Source: Acinetobacter baumannii (lineage in GTDB: Bacteria; Pseudomonadota; Gammaproteobacteria; Pseudomonadales; Moraxellaceae). From it: a stretch of DNA of 64,000 nt. Below, piece after piece: positions 35,189 through 43,581 of this stretch. Numbering within the stretch: the first letter of the stretch is position 1; every line of letters starts with the position of its first letter. The notes under the pieces were generated by a model. It was not told where the DNA came from and ran no database searches. It worked only from the letters and a program-made list of their open reading frames with translations. The stretch is taken from assembly GCF_016508585.1 (NCBI RefSeq), contig NZ_JADVOP010000024.1, positions 1-64,000 of the forward strand. The letters run 5' to 3'. Both the position numbers and the translations under genes were made by a program.

Positions 35189-35662
35189 TCATAAGCCAAG
35201 TTGGTTTTTGTTTTTCTCATAAAGTGAAGGACCAATTCCTTTGACATTTTTTATATCTTCCACGTTTTTAAACTTTCCATACTGATGACGATGATCAATA
35301 ATCGCCTGCGCTTTTTTTGCACCGACCCCATTCAACTGCTGCAATTGCACGACATTGGCACTGTTCAAATTGATTTTTGGACTTAAATTGGATGGAACCT
35401 GCACTGAGGACCCCCGCCCTTTCCCTGCCAGATGAGTTTGAGTAGGCTGGATATTGGGACGTGACAGATAGTAATTGTCATCTACTTTTTTTAACTGAAT
35501 GTCTTGTGCTTGCTGTTCAGCTTTCCATTTTAAATAAGCTTGATCAAATTTCTGCGCCTGCAACATGGTAGGCATACCCAATAACGATAGGTATAGCCCA
35601 CTCAAAAATGCTGTTTTATTTAATTTTACTATACAATTTATCACATATTTAAAACGACTCAT
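35189..35662 (-). CDS. ComEA-like helix-hairpin-helix DNA-binding protein
   Basis: A signal/anchor segment at residues 15-35, a linker, and a C-terminal double helix-hairpin-helix domain: LNSANVVQLQQLNGVGAKKAQAII and VEDIKNVKGIGPSLYEKN. In ComEA proteins this binds incoming DNA in the periplasm during natural transformation, and Acinetobacter species are often competent. The linker here is longer than in the shortest ComEA proteins. It overlaps mazG by 14 bases. Confidence 0.8.
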   Translation of the reverse strand: MSRFKYVINCIVKLNKTAFLSGLYLSLLGMPTMLQAQKFDQAYLKWKAEQQAQDIQLKKVDDNYYLSRPNIQPTQTHLAGKGRGSSVQVPSNLSPKINLNSANVVQLQQLNGVGAKKAQAIIDHRHQYGKFKNVEDIKNVKGIGPSLYEKNKNQLGL

Positions 35663-36434
35663 GATGATCCTGATATTGTAATTTTTGCTTTGCCTGATTC
35701 CATAATTGGTCCATTTCAGTCAAACTCACTTCTTCTATTTTTTTGTTTTTAGAATTGATTTGTTCTTCAATATAAGCAAAGCGAGATTTAAATTTAAAAA
35801 TGGTGGTTAAAAGCGCCATTTCACTCGAGATATTCAGTTTACGCCCAACATTGATTAAAGAAAATAAACAATCACCGAATTCTTCAATAATTTTTTCGGA
35901 CTCTCCCAATTGCATGGCTTCTTCAAACTCAGCCAATTCCTCTTTGACTTTCTCATAGGCTTGCGCAACATCGGGAAAATCAAAACCTACTTTCGCCACG
36001 TTTTTTTGAATCTGCTCTGCCTGTGTCAATGCCGGACCGTGTTTTACCGTATCTAAGCGGGATTGACGTTTCCCCTGCTTTTCCTTATTTTTAATTTCTT
36101 GCCACAATGATGAGACTTGGTCTGGTGTTAAATTTTCAAATTGTTGTTTTTGAAACACATGTGGATGACGTCTAATTAATTTCTGACAAATCGCCTCAAT
36201 CACATCATTAAAATCAAATGCGCCTTGTTCACTGTACATTTGTGACTGGAACACCACTTGAAGCAACAAATCCCCCAACTCATTTTTAATTTCTTCAGTA
36301 TTTCCAGAACGAATAGCCTCTTCCACTTCATAGGCTTCCTCAATCGCATATTGAGTCAAACTTGCAGGTGTCTGTTCACGATCCCAAGGACATTCTGCAC
36401 GTAATTGTTTCATGATAGTTAATAACTGTTCCAT
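35649..36434 (-). CDS. mazG: Nucleoside triphosphate pyrophosphohydrolase MazG
   Basis: It hydrolyses NTPs to NMPs and pyrophosphate, cleaning up abnormal nucleotides and affecting ppGpp levels. Two MazG domains: the first with CPWDREQTPASLTQYAIEEAYEVEEAI and ELGDLLLQVVF, the second with KVKEELAEFEEAM and EEFGDCLFSLINVGRK. 261 residues, like E. coli MazG. relA is close by (37732), as in other gammaproteobacteria. Confidence 0.95.
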   Translation of the reverse strand: MEQLLTIMKQLRAECPWDREQTPASLTQYAIEEAYEVEEAIRSGNTEEIKNELGDLLLQVVFQSQMYSEQGAFDFNDVIEAICQKLIRRHPHVFQKQQFENLTPDQVSSLWQEIKNKEKQGKRQSRLDTVKHGPALTQAEQIQKNVAKVGFDFPDVAQAYEKVKEELAEFEEAMQLGESEKIIEEFGDCLFSLINVGRKLNISSEMALLTTIFKFKSRFAYIEEQINSKNKKIEEVSLTEMDQLWNQAKQKLQYQDHHESF

Positions 36435-36540
36435 TTTATGTCCTTTAAGATCAATAACAAATGACTGTACAACGCTTGTTGTTATGGATATTTTATGTTC
36501 AACTCACTGCAATCAAAAAATAAAACTGCAGGATGTTGCA

Positions 36541-37323
36541 ATGAGCCAAAGTATATTCATTAGTGGGGCAGCGCAAGGCATAGGTGCTGCAATCGCACGT
36601 CTATTCTATCAACAAGGTTATCAAGTTGGTATTTATGATATCAATGCAGTGCAAGCTCAAGCTTTAGCAGATCAGTTGGGGCACAACGCCAAAGCAGGAA
36701 AATTAGATGTGAGTGATTATGCACAATGGCAAAATGCATTAGCCGAATTTACTGAGTGGGCGGAAGGCTTAAATATCCTCGTCAATAACGCAGGCGTTCT
36801 TTATTCAGGTGATTTTGAAAAGACAGACATTCAAGCCCATCATAGAACAATTAATATCAATGTAAATGGGGTACTCAACGGTTGCCATGCTGCATTTCCC
36901 TACCTTAAACAAGCTAAATTTGCTCGTGTCATCAATCTTTCCTCAGCATCAGCCATCTATGGGCAGGCTGATTTGGTTTCCTATTCTGCCAGTAAATTTG
37001 CGGTACGCGGCATTACAGAAGGTTTAGATATCGAATGGCAAAAACATGGCATTCGCGTACTTGATGTCATGCCACTTTTTGTTCAGACATCAATGGTGAA
37101 AGATATGGACTCTGGAGCGATTCAGAATATCGGTGTCAGTCTTTCTCCGCAAGATGTTGCAGAACAAGTATTTGCACAGGTGAAAGCCAAAGGCACTCTT
37201 TTCACTGCAACACATCGCCCTGTGGGATTAAAGACCAAAGTCATGTTCACGCTTTCTGCAATCAGCCCTCAATTCATCAATCGCTTGAGTAATTTGTACC
37301 TTACACGAAAGTCTAAAAGCTGA
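36541..37323 (+). CDS. Short-chain dehydrogenase/reductase
   Basis: A classical SDR of 260 residues: nucleotide-binding GAAQGIG at 9-15, NNAG at 82-85, catalytic S135/S136, Y148 and K152. D34 after the second strand (IYDIN) suggests NAD(H) preference. I start at ATG 36541, where the Rossmann fold begins; an upstream frame from 36412 overlaps mazG and has no fold. The substrate is not clear from the sequence. It is the only plus-strand gene in an otherwise minus-strand region. Confidence 0.9.
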   Translation: MSQSIFISGAAQGIGAAIARLFYQQGYQVGIYDINAVQAQALADQLGHNAKAGKLDVSDYAQWQNALAEFTEWAEGLNILVNNAGVLYSGDFEKTDIQAHHRTININVNGVLNGCHAAFPYLKQAKFARVINLSSASAIYGQADLVSYSASKFAVRGITEGLDIEWQKHGIRVLDVMPLFVQTSMVKDMDSGAIQNIGVSLSPQDVAEQVFAQVKAKGTLFTATHRPVGLKTKVMFTLSAISPQFINRLSNLYLTRKSKS

Positions 37324-37509
37324 ACCACCTAAAATTAAAAATCGATCACGCCTTTTTGATTAAGCATTTCAATATATTCTTGAAAGAAATAAGTGAATCT
37401 AATGAACCTGAGTTCGATATAAAAATCTTGATAAAATATGATACTCCAAAACGTCATCCGCAACTGTTTGAGGCAGGGCTACTTCTATAAGATATTGTTT
37501 CTGATCAAA

Positions 37510-37680
37510 TATATTGCTGGTGGTTGACGAGTTTTGCGGTGAGCAGCGATGTCGCTGCGCAAGATGGTTGCCCTTGCGAAGCTTCGCCCCTCATCCCGAA
37601 AGAAAAGTAGGGGCTAGCCGCAGGCTGATCCTAAAGTTGCATGAAAACTCAGCAAGACTCCGTAGAGTTTTATTTTTTCA
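37510..37680 (+). ncRNA. Candidate structured small RNA
   Basis: A GC-richer island in a 408-base gap between the SDR gene and relA. It contains a hairpin GCAGCG-ATGT-CGCTGC (37543-37558), a self-complementary GCGAAGCTTCGC (37576-37587), a CCCCT/AGGGG stem around 37587-37613, and ends in a rho-independent terminator on the plus strand (37644-37678). No open frame with a ribosome site is seen. It could be an independent small RNA or a stable 3-prime part of the SDR mRNA. I recognise no family. Confidence 0.45.
37644..37678 (+). terminator. Terminator at the end of the candidate small RNA
   Basis: AAAACTC and GAGTTTT form a perfect 7-bp stem (inner ACTC-CGTA-GAGT alternative) followed by ATTTTTT. 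It ends plus-strand transcription before the relA 3-prime end. Confidence 0.75.
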
Positions 37681-37731
37681 ATAGATTAAAGATGTGGTTG
37701 CGTCGAACTCACGTTAATTAACCTAATATGT

Positions 37732-40038
37732 TTAGTTCCCTTGAACCAAACGGCGTGCACTGATAATACCTGGCTGTTGCTCCAAACGAGCAAGCAAGCG
37801 AGATAATTGAGCCAAACCTTTGACTTCAATCAATAACTTCATATTGGCTATACCATCCGCTTCAGAAATAGTATTCACCTGACGAATATTGATTTGGTCA
37901 GAAAAAATCACTTGGGTCAAATCTTTAAGCAAACCACGACGATCATAAGCTTCCACAACAATTTGGACGCTTTGTCCACGTGTCGGTTGCATTTCCCAAT
38001 CCGCCTCTACGGCACGGTCTGGTTCTAACTTGATCATACGCATGTAATCAGGGCAAGCAACTTTATGAATACTCACACCACGATTCAAAGTGATATAGCC
38101 AGCAATCGATTCACCATGCACAGGCTGACAACATTGCGCAATATGCAGTTCAACATTATCTAAACCATCAATCAAAATACCGTGTGCAGATAAAGTATGG
38201 CTTGCACGTGGATTCAATGTAGGTTTCAGTACAAGTTCTGGTTCGTCCTGATCCAAATGCATATGGCGATTAACTTGATTAATCAATGCATGCAGACTGA
38301 TATCACCACTGACCAGTGAAACCAGAATATCATCGCCAGATTTCACATTGAAGTGATTGCAGTAATCACTTAAATCAATGCTTTTAGGATGAATCGCTAA
38401 ACGTGAAAGCTCTTTGTTTAACAGCTCACGCCCAACTTCCAAGTTCTTACTGCGATCTTGCTGTCTAAACCAATGGCGAAGTTTGTCACGCGCACGGGCT
38501 GTTTTGATATACCCCAGAGAGTTGACCAACCAATCACGATTCGGTTCACGATCTTTTTTGGTCAAAATCTCAACCTGTTCACCTGTTTTCAGCGTATAGG
38601 TGAGCGGTACATAACGCTGATTGACACGCGCTGCATAGCACTTGTTACCGACTTCCGTATGCACATGATAGGCAAAATCAAGTACTGTAGAACCACGCGG
38701 TAATTCTTTGATATCTCCATCACGACTGAACACATAGATCTTTTCAAAACCTTCAAAATCTTGAAGTTGTTCAAAATCTTCCGTTTCATCTTCATTTGGA
38801 TGTGCACTGGTTTCAGTACGCTCTTGATAGTGTTCAAGTACGGCACGTAAAGAATGCAAACGGTGATTAAATGAATAATCTGTGGTTTTAGAACCTTCTT
38901 TATAATTAAAGTGCGAACATACCCCCAGTTCTGCTTCTTCATGCATCTCTTTGGTACGGATCTGAATTTCCAAAGATTTGTTTTCAGCAATTACAGCAGT
39001 ATGCAATGAACGATAGCCATTGGCTTTTGGGTTAGTAATATAGTCATCAAACTGATGCGGGATATGCCGCCAGATCTGATGAACGATGCCCAACGCGTGA
39101 TAGCACTCAGCAACCGATTTAACCAATACCCTGAGCGCACGAATATCATAGAGCTGATCGAAGCTTAGATTTTTACTCTTCATCTTACGATAGATTGAGT
39201 AAATGTGTTTTACTCGCCCTGAAATTTCCGCTTCGATATCGTGATCAGCCAATTCGCTTTTAAGCTTTTCCACCACAAATTGGATATATTGCTCTCGCTC
39301 CAAACGCTTTTCATTCAACAATGAGGCAATTTCTTTATAGCGTTCAGGCGCAAGATAACGGAAAGCAAGATCTTCCAGTTCCCACTTTAATTGAGCAATT
39401 CCCAAACGATGCGCCAAAGGAGAATAGATGGTGAGAATTTCTCGTGCGACACGTTCTTGGCGTTCTTTTGAAGAATGAGCCAGCTCCCGAAGCGCAAAAG
39501 TACGTTCAGCCAGTTTAATCAATACAACCCGAACATCCTCAGTCACTGAAATCAGCATCTTGTAGATGCCTGTTAAATGTTCACGTTGGTTGTTATTGAA
39601 ATGGTCTTCCAAACGTTTGTTTTTCTCTATCAGCTCAGACAGTTTACCCATTGCCAAAGTACCTTTGACAAGATTGTAAACCTGTTCGCCAAACTGTTGT
39701 TGGATATCATCAAGTGTCGTCAGATCCTCACGAACACTACGATAAAGTACAGCTGCTGCCAGTGTATCTTCATCTACGTGCAGATGCGCAAGAATATCGG
39801 CCATCCCGATACCTGTAGCAAAAGTATTGGTTCGAGAGTTTACCGTGGTCGCCAATTCTTTTTGTAATACTAATTGCGCGACTTCTTCTAACTGTTTTAG
39901 TTCAGCACCGTCTAAAATTCCACGCACTCGATCCAGCCAAGTTGCTAGAGCTTGCTGCGCTTCATCGGCATGTTCTACAGTCGCTTCCTCTGATAGCTCA
40001 TTGAGCTGATCAGGAAGTTGCTCACGTACTGTGACCAT
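37732..40038 (-). CDS. relA: RelA, ribosome-linked (p)ppGpp synthetase
   Basis: A long RelA/SpoT protein of 768 residues. The hydrolase HD site is degenerate: AAVLYRSVREDL stands where SpoT has HDxxED, so this is the synthetase-only RelA. The synthetase domain has GRVKHIYSIYRKMKSKNL and YDIRALRVLV; then the TGS domain (PRGSTVLDFAYHVHTEVG), the Cys/His zinc-finger region (IAQCCQPVHGESI) and a C-terminal ACT domain. It lies downstream of rlmD in one direction, as in Pseudomonas. Confidence 0.95.
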   Translation of the reverse strand: MVTVREQLPDQLNELSEEATVEHADEAQQALATWLDRVRGILDGAELKQLEEVAQLVLQKELATTVNSRTNTFATGIGMADILAHLHVDEDTLAAAVLYRSVREDLTTLDDIQQQFGEQVYNLVKGTLAMGKLSELIEKNKRLEDHFNNNQREHLTGIYKMLISVTEDVRVVLIKLAERTFALRELAHSSKERQERVAREILTIYSPLAHRLGIAQLKWELEDLAFRYLAPERYKEIASLLNEKRLEREQYIQFVVEKLKSELADHDIEAEISGRVKHIYSIYRKMKSKNLSFDQLYDIRALRVLVKSVAECYHALGIVHQIWRHIPHQFDDYITNPKANGYRSLHTAVIAENKSLEIQIRTKEMHEEAELGVCSHFNYKEGSKTTDYSFNHRLHSLRAVLEHYQERTETSAHPNEDETEDFEQLQDFEGFEKIYVFSRDGDIKELPRGSTVLDFAYHVHTEVGNKCYAARVNQRYVPLTYTLKTGEQVEILTKKDREPNRDWLVNSLGYIKTARARDKLRHWFRQQDRSKNLEVGRELLNKELSRLAIHPKSIDLSDYCNHFNVKSGDDILVSLVSGDISLHALINQVNRHMHLDQDEPELVLKPTLNPRASHTLSAHGILIDGLDNVELHIAQCCQPVHGESIAGYITLNRGVSIHKVACPDYMRMIKLEPDRAVEADWEMQPTRGQSVQIVVEAYDRRGLLKDLTQVIFSDQINIRQVNTISEADGIANMKLLIEVKGLAQLSRLLARLEQQPGIISARRLVQGN

Positions 40039-40065
40039 ACCCTACTCCTATAACTCTATATTTCA

Positions 40066-41460
40066 TTATAAATCGTTTATCTCTAGTTTCTTTTCAAATA
40101 AAGCGATGGATTCAACATGTCCAGTATGTGTAAACATGTCCATTACACCGGCTTTTTTTAGCTGATAACCGTGTTGCACCAAGATCCCTGCATCCCTCGC
40201 CAAAGTCGCTGGATTACACGATACATAAACGATTCTTTTCGCACCAAATTTAGGGAGATAATGCATAACCTGCTCAGCTCCCGCACGCGGTGGGTCAATC
40301 AATAATGCATCAAATCCTTGATTTGCCCAAGAATAATGCGAAAAGTCTTTTGTTAAATCTTGTGAATAGAATTTAACATTGCGGATGCGATTGTTCAGTG
40401 CGTTTTCTGTACCGCGCTTCACCATCGCCTCACTTCCCTCCACTGCGACCACCTTGCCTGTGTCACCCACACATTTAGCAAGCGGAAGAGAAAAATTACC
40501 CAATCCACAAAAAAGATCTAGAACGCTTTCACCTTCTTGTAATTCAAGCAAATCACATGCCAATTTAACCATTTGAGGATTCACTGTTGGATTCACCTGG
40601 GTAAAATCGGTAGGATTAAACGTAAAATCAACAGCAAAATCATTCAAACGATAATGTAAACACATTGCTGCATCAACATCATCAACCCGATGGACACTTT
40701 CAACCCCTGCAGGTTGCAGATACAACTGCCATTGCTTCTGTAACGCATATTGTTGCAATAGGTTGACATCCTGCTGTTTTAATTTTTCAGTATGACGAAT
40801 CAGTAAAGAAATTTCACAATCTCCTTTGGCTAATTCTATATGACCAATACTGCTTTTGCCTTTTAGACTTTCGAGTAATGCTTTAATTTCAGGTAAGGCT
40901 TGATCCAGTTGAAGGTCCAAGATTTTACAAGTCTGAATTTCAGTGAGATGGTTGCTTTGGGCTTCCCGAAAACCCATCAGTAATTTATTTTGCTTGGGTA
41001 AAAACCGCACACCGATTCTTGCCTTATGGCGGTAATCGACACGTGTAGAACGCAGGGGCGATAACCACTGTTCTGGCTCCAAGCCTGCAAAGTGACTGAG
41101 ATGAGATTTTAAAACATCCTGTTTTAAGCGAATTTGTTCGTCAGGATGAATATGTTGCATATTACATCCCCCACACACTCCAAAATGCGGACAAATGGGT
41201 TGGATGCGATATGGACTCGGCTCACCCAGTAACTCGATACTGTCTGCTTCCTCAAGCTTTGAGATCTGACGTGTGATTTGAGCTTTAACGGTTTCACCAG
41301 GCAATGCATAGCGAATAAAAACTTTTTTACCCTGCTTTTCAATTGGGTGGGAAAACTCAGCCCCGTAATGTGCAATCCCTCGCCCCTCATGTGACAATCG
41401 TTCAACTTTAAACACATATTGAGGAAGTTGAGATGGTCGAGGTTTGGCTCTATGCTTCAA
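40066..41460 (-). CDS. rlmD: 23S rRNA (uracil-1939-C5)-methyltransferase RlmD
   Basis: A radical-free SAM m5U methyltransferase with an N-terminal TRAM domain (about 15-80), a 4Fe-4S site (C90, C96, C99 plus C177) and a Rossmann methylase domain ([16 protein letters not shown]). The catalytic Cys is in [11 protein letters not shown]. The start is TTG with a weak AGG 7 bases upstream, 8 bases after the exonuclease stop. Length 464 fits RlmD. Confidence 0.94.
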   Translation of the reverse strand: MKHRAKPRPSQLPQYVFKVERLSHEGRGIAHYGAEFSHPIEKQGKKVFIRYALPGETVKAQITRQISKLEEADSIELLGEPSPYRIQPICPHFGVCGGCNMQHIHPDEQIRLKQDVLKSHLSHFAGLEPEQWLSPLRSTRVDYRHKARIGVRFLPKQNKLLMGFREAQSNHLTEIQTCKILDLQLDQALPEIKALLESLKGKSSIGHIELAKGDCEISLLIRHTEKLKQQDVNLLQQYALQKQWQLYLQPAGVESVHRVDDVDAAMCLHYRLNDFAVDFTFNPTDFTQVNPTVNPQMVKLACDLLELQEGESVLDLFCGLGNFSLPLAKCVGDTGKVVAVEGSEAMVKRGTENALNNRIRNVKFYSQDLTKDFSHYSWANQGFDALLIDPPRAGAEQVMHYLPKFGAKRIVYVSCNPATLARDAGILVQHGYQLKKAGVMDMFTHTGHVESIALFEKKLEINDL

Positions 41461-41468
41461 AGGAATAC

Positions 41469-42290
41469 CTAATTGGGTGTGGAGGAAAAATCTGCCTGAG
41501 TAAATTCAGTAAGTTGTGACATTTGACGCCAAACATCTAAAAACTCATGTTGCTGGGGTTGTCCTTGTAAATAATGAATCGAGGCTTGAATCCACAAACG
41601 GTGATCTTGCAAAGAAATCTGCCCTTTTAACAAAGACCAGCGCAAATAAATCAACCATGTATTTAAAACATCGCCCTCACAATAACTGGTCAGTTTTAGC
41701 CATTGCTGGGTTTTCACGTATTCTGGAACAAAATAACCTGAAATACCACGTTTGCCGGGATAACCAAGCAAATGTGCAACATCATCCAATTTCTGAAAAT
41801 GACGGCCATTAAACATCGCCATCACGTCCATCAAATCGACATGACGGTTGTGGTATCGGTTCTGGTAGTTATTATACCTTTTTTGCGTATCAATCTCACC
41901 TTGATCGAACAAACTTGGTGCAGATAATCCGTGATACATTGAACGGAATAAAATAACAGGCAAATCAAACTGTGAACCATTCCAACTGACAAGAGTTGGA
42001 TGGCGTTTATCAAAAATAGATAAAAACTTTTGCAAAATTTCAGCTTCAGTATCATGCTCGCGGCTGAATGAAAAAAGCTTCATCGCTCCATTTTCATCAA
42101 TCCACAACCCTGAAATGCAGACAATTTCATGTAAAGCCAAACGTTGAAAATCCATACCGGATTCTTGACGGCGTAATTTGGCAAGTGCTTGTTCCAAATC
42201 AGCTTCAGCTAAGTCCAATCCATACAAATGCGCCCCTGACTTAAGATCTGTTAGGGTTTCAATGTCAAAAACTAAAACAGGAAGACGCAT
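41469..42290 (-). CDS. PolB-like 3-prime to 5-prime exonuclease (DEDDy type)
   Basis: A predicted DnaQ/PolB proofreading-type exonuclease of 273 residues without polymerase. Exo I is VFDIETLTD (D9, E11), Exo II is in [14 protein letters not shown], and Exo III is [15 protein letters not shown]. Found next to rlmD/cysM in many gammaproteobacteria. The substrate is unknown; DNA or RNA end trimming is expected from the fold. Confidence 0.86.
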   Translation of the reverse strand: MRLPVLVFDIETLTDLKSGAHLYGLDLAEADLEQALAKLRRQESGMDFQRLALHEIVCISGLWIDENGAMKLFSFSREHDTEAEILQKFLSIFDKRHPTLVSWNGSQFDLPVILFRSMYHGLSAPSLFDQGEIDTQKRYNNYQNRYHNRHVDLMDVMAMFNGRHFQKLDDVAHLLGYPGKRGISGYFVPEYVKTQQWLKLTSYCEGDVLNTWLIYLRWSLLKGQISLQDHRLWIQASIHYLQGQPQQHEFLDVWRQMSQLTEFTQADFSSTPN

Positions 42291-42346
42291 AAAAATTACT
42301 CAATTACTCAGAGATGATCATGAAATCATGGATTGACTGAAAACAA

Positions 42347-43267
42347 TTATTGATCATCTTCCACAGAGAATAAACCTGTAGATAAATAACGGTCACCACG
42401 ATCACACACGATACATACAATCACAGCATCCGGATGTTCTTCTGCAATTTTTACTGAAGCCCACACCGCCCCACCGGAAGATGTACCGGCGCTGATACCT
42501 TCCTGACGTGCCAAACGACGAGCTGTTTTTTCAGCTTCAAGCTGTGGAATATCCATGATTTGATCAACACGTTCAGGATCAAAAATCGTAGGCAAATATT
42601 CCTGTGGCCAACGACGAATCCCAGCAATGTTTGATCCTTCAGAAGGCTGTAATCCAATAATTTGAATGGCTGGATTTTGTTCTTTCAGATATTTTGAAAT
42701 TCCCATGATCGTCCCTGTGGTTCCCATTGAACTCACAAAGTGGGTAATTTTACCGCCAGTTTGTTGCCAAATTTCCGGACCTGTGGTCAGATAATGTGCT
42801 TCGACATTATCTGGATTCCCAAACTGATTGAGGACCAAGCCCAGACCGTCACTCTGCATTTGCAAAGCCATATCACGTGCAGCCTCCATATTCGGTGCTT
42901 CAATCAACTCTGCACCATAAGCACGCATCGCATCCTTACGTTCCTGACTTGAATTTCCCGGCATGATCAATTTCATTTTATAACCACGCATGGCAGCAAC
43001 CATTGCCAATGCAATCCCTGTATTTCCACTTGTCGCTTCGATCAACGTATCGCCTGGCTTGATTTGACCGCGTTGTTCAGCTTTCATGATCATATTATAT
43101 GCTGGACGATCTTTTACCGAACCTGCGGGATTATTCCCTTCTAATTTTGCCAATACTGTTGCTTGAGTATGACTTGCCAAACGCTGTAGACGTACTAATG
43201 GTGTTTTCCCAACATAGTGATCTAGTAAAAATTCGTCGGCTAAGAAATCAGGTTGTGTGTTACTCAT
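42347..43267 (-). CDS. cysM: Cysteine synthase B
   Basis: A PLP enzyme making cysteine from O-acetylserine and sulfide or thiosulfate. PLP lysine K52 in NPAGSVKDRPA, substrate loop SGNTGIALAMV, phosphate site SSMGTTGTIMG. The VKDRPA form and lack of the C-terminal CysK features point to CysM. I use ATG 43267; a GTG at 43276 is possible. gacS diverges upstream, an order shared with Pseudomonas. Confidence 0.93.
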   Translation of the reverse strand: MSNTQPDFLADEFLLDHYVGKTPLVRLQRLASHTQATVLAKLEGNNPAGSVKDRPAYNMIMKAEQRGQIKPGDTLIEATSGNTGIALAMVAAMRGYKMKLIMPGNSSQERKDAMRAYGAELIEAPNMEAARDMALQMQSDGLGLVLNQFGNPDNVEAHYLTTGPEIWQQTGGKITHFVSSMGTTGTIMGISKYLKEQNPAIQIIGLQPSEGSNIAGIRRWPQEYLPTIFDPERVDQIMDIPQLEAEKTARRLARQEGISAGTSSGGAVWASVKIAEEHPDAVIVCIVCDRGDRYLSTGLFSVEDDQ

Positions 43268-43581
43268 GGACTGCACCTATATTGAGGTGGGCATATTGTA
43301 TGAAAAAATAAATGTCACTGCACATCTTTCCATTTGATTTTTACGAGTATGGTCAAACTAAATCCACTCCAAACAATTCAGTTAAACACTGGAGAAAAAT
43401 TGTTTATCCAATAAAATTAGATAGATATAAAAAAAACATTAAGACTTAGAATTAGAAGTGATAAGGTTATCTATAAAACAGCATAACCAGAATGCAGTTT
43501 GCAAGTTTTTTAATCATATTGTCATGCAGGATCATTAAAGCATGTTAATATCTTGCGCATGGTCAATGAGTTGCTGGAACC
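43268..43581. other. Divergent promoter region of cysM and gacS, 314 bases
   Basis: AT-rich, with no gene or clear operator. The ribosome site of gacS is GGA, 3 bases before its ATG, which is weak. Nothing else stands out. Confidence 0.5.

Noticed and set aside
36412-36540. N-terminal extension of the SDR gene
   Set aside because: The added 43 residues overlap mazG on the other strand and precede the Rossmann fold; ATG 36541 starts the conserved domain.
38589-38990. 133-codon minus-strand frame within relA
   Set aside because: It is in another frame of the well-supported relA gene and has no recognisable motif.
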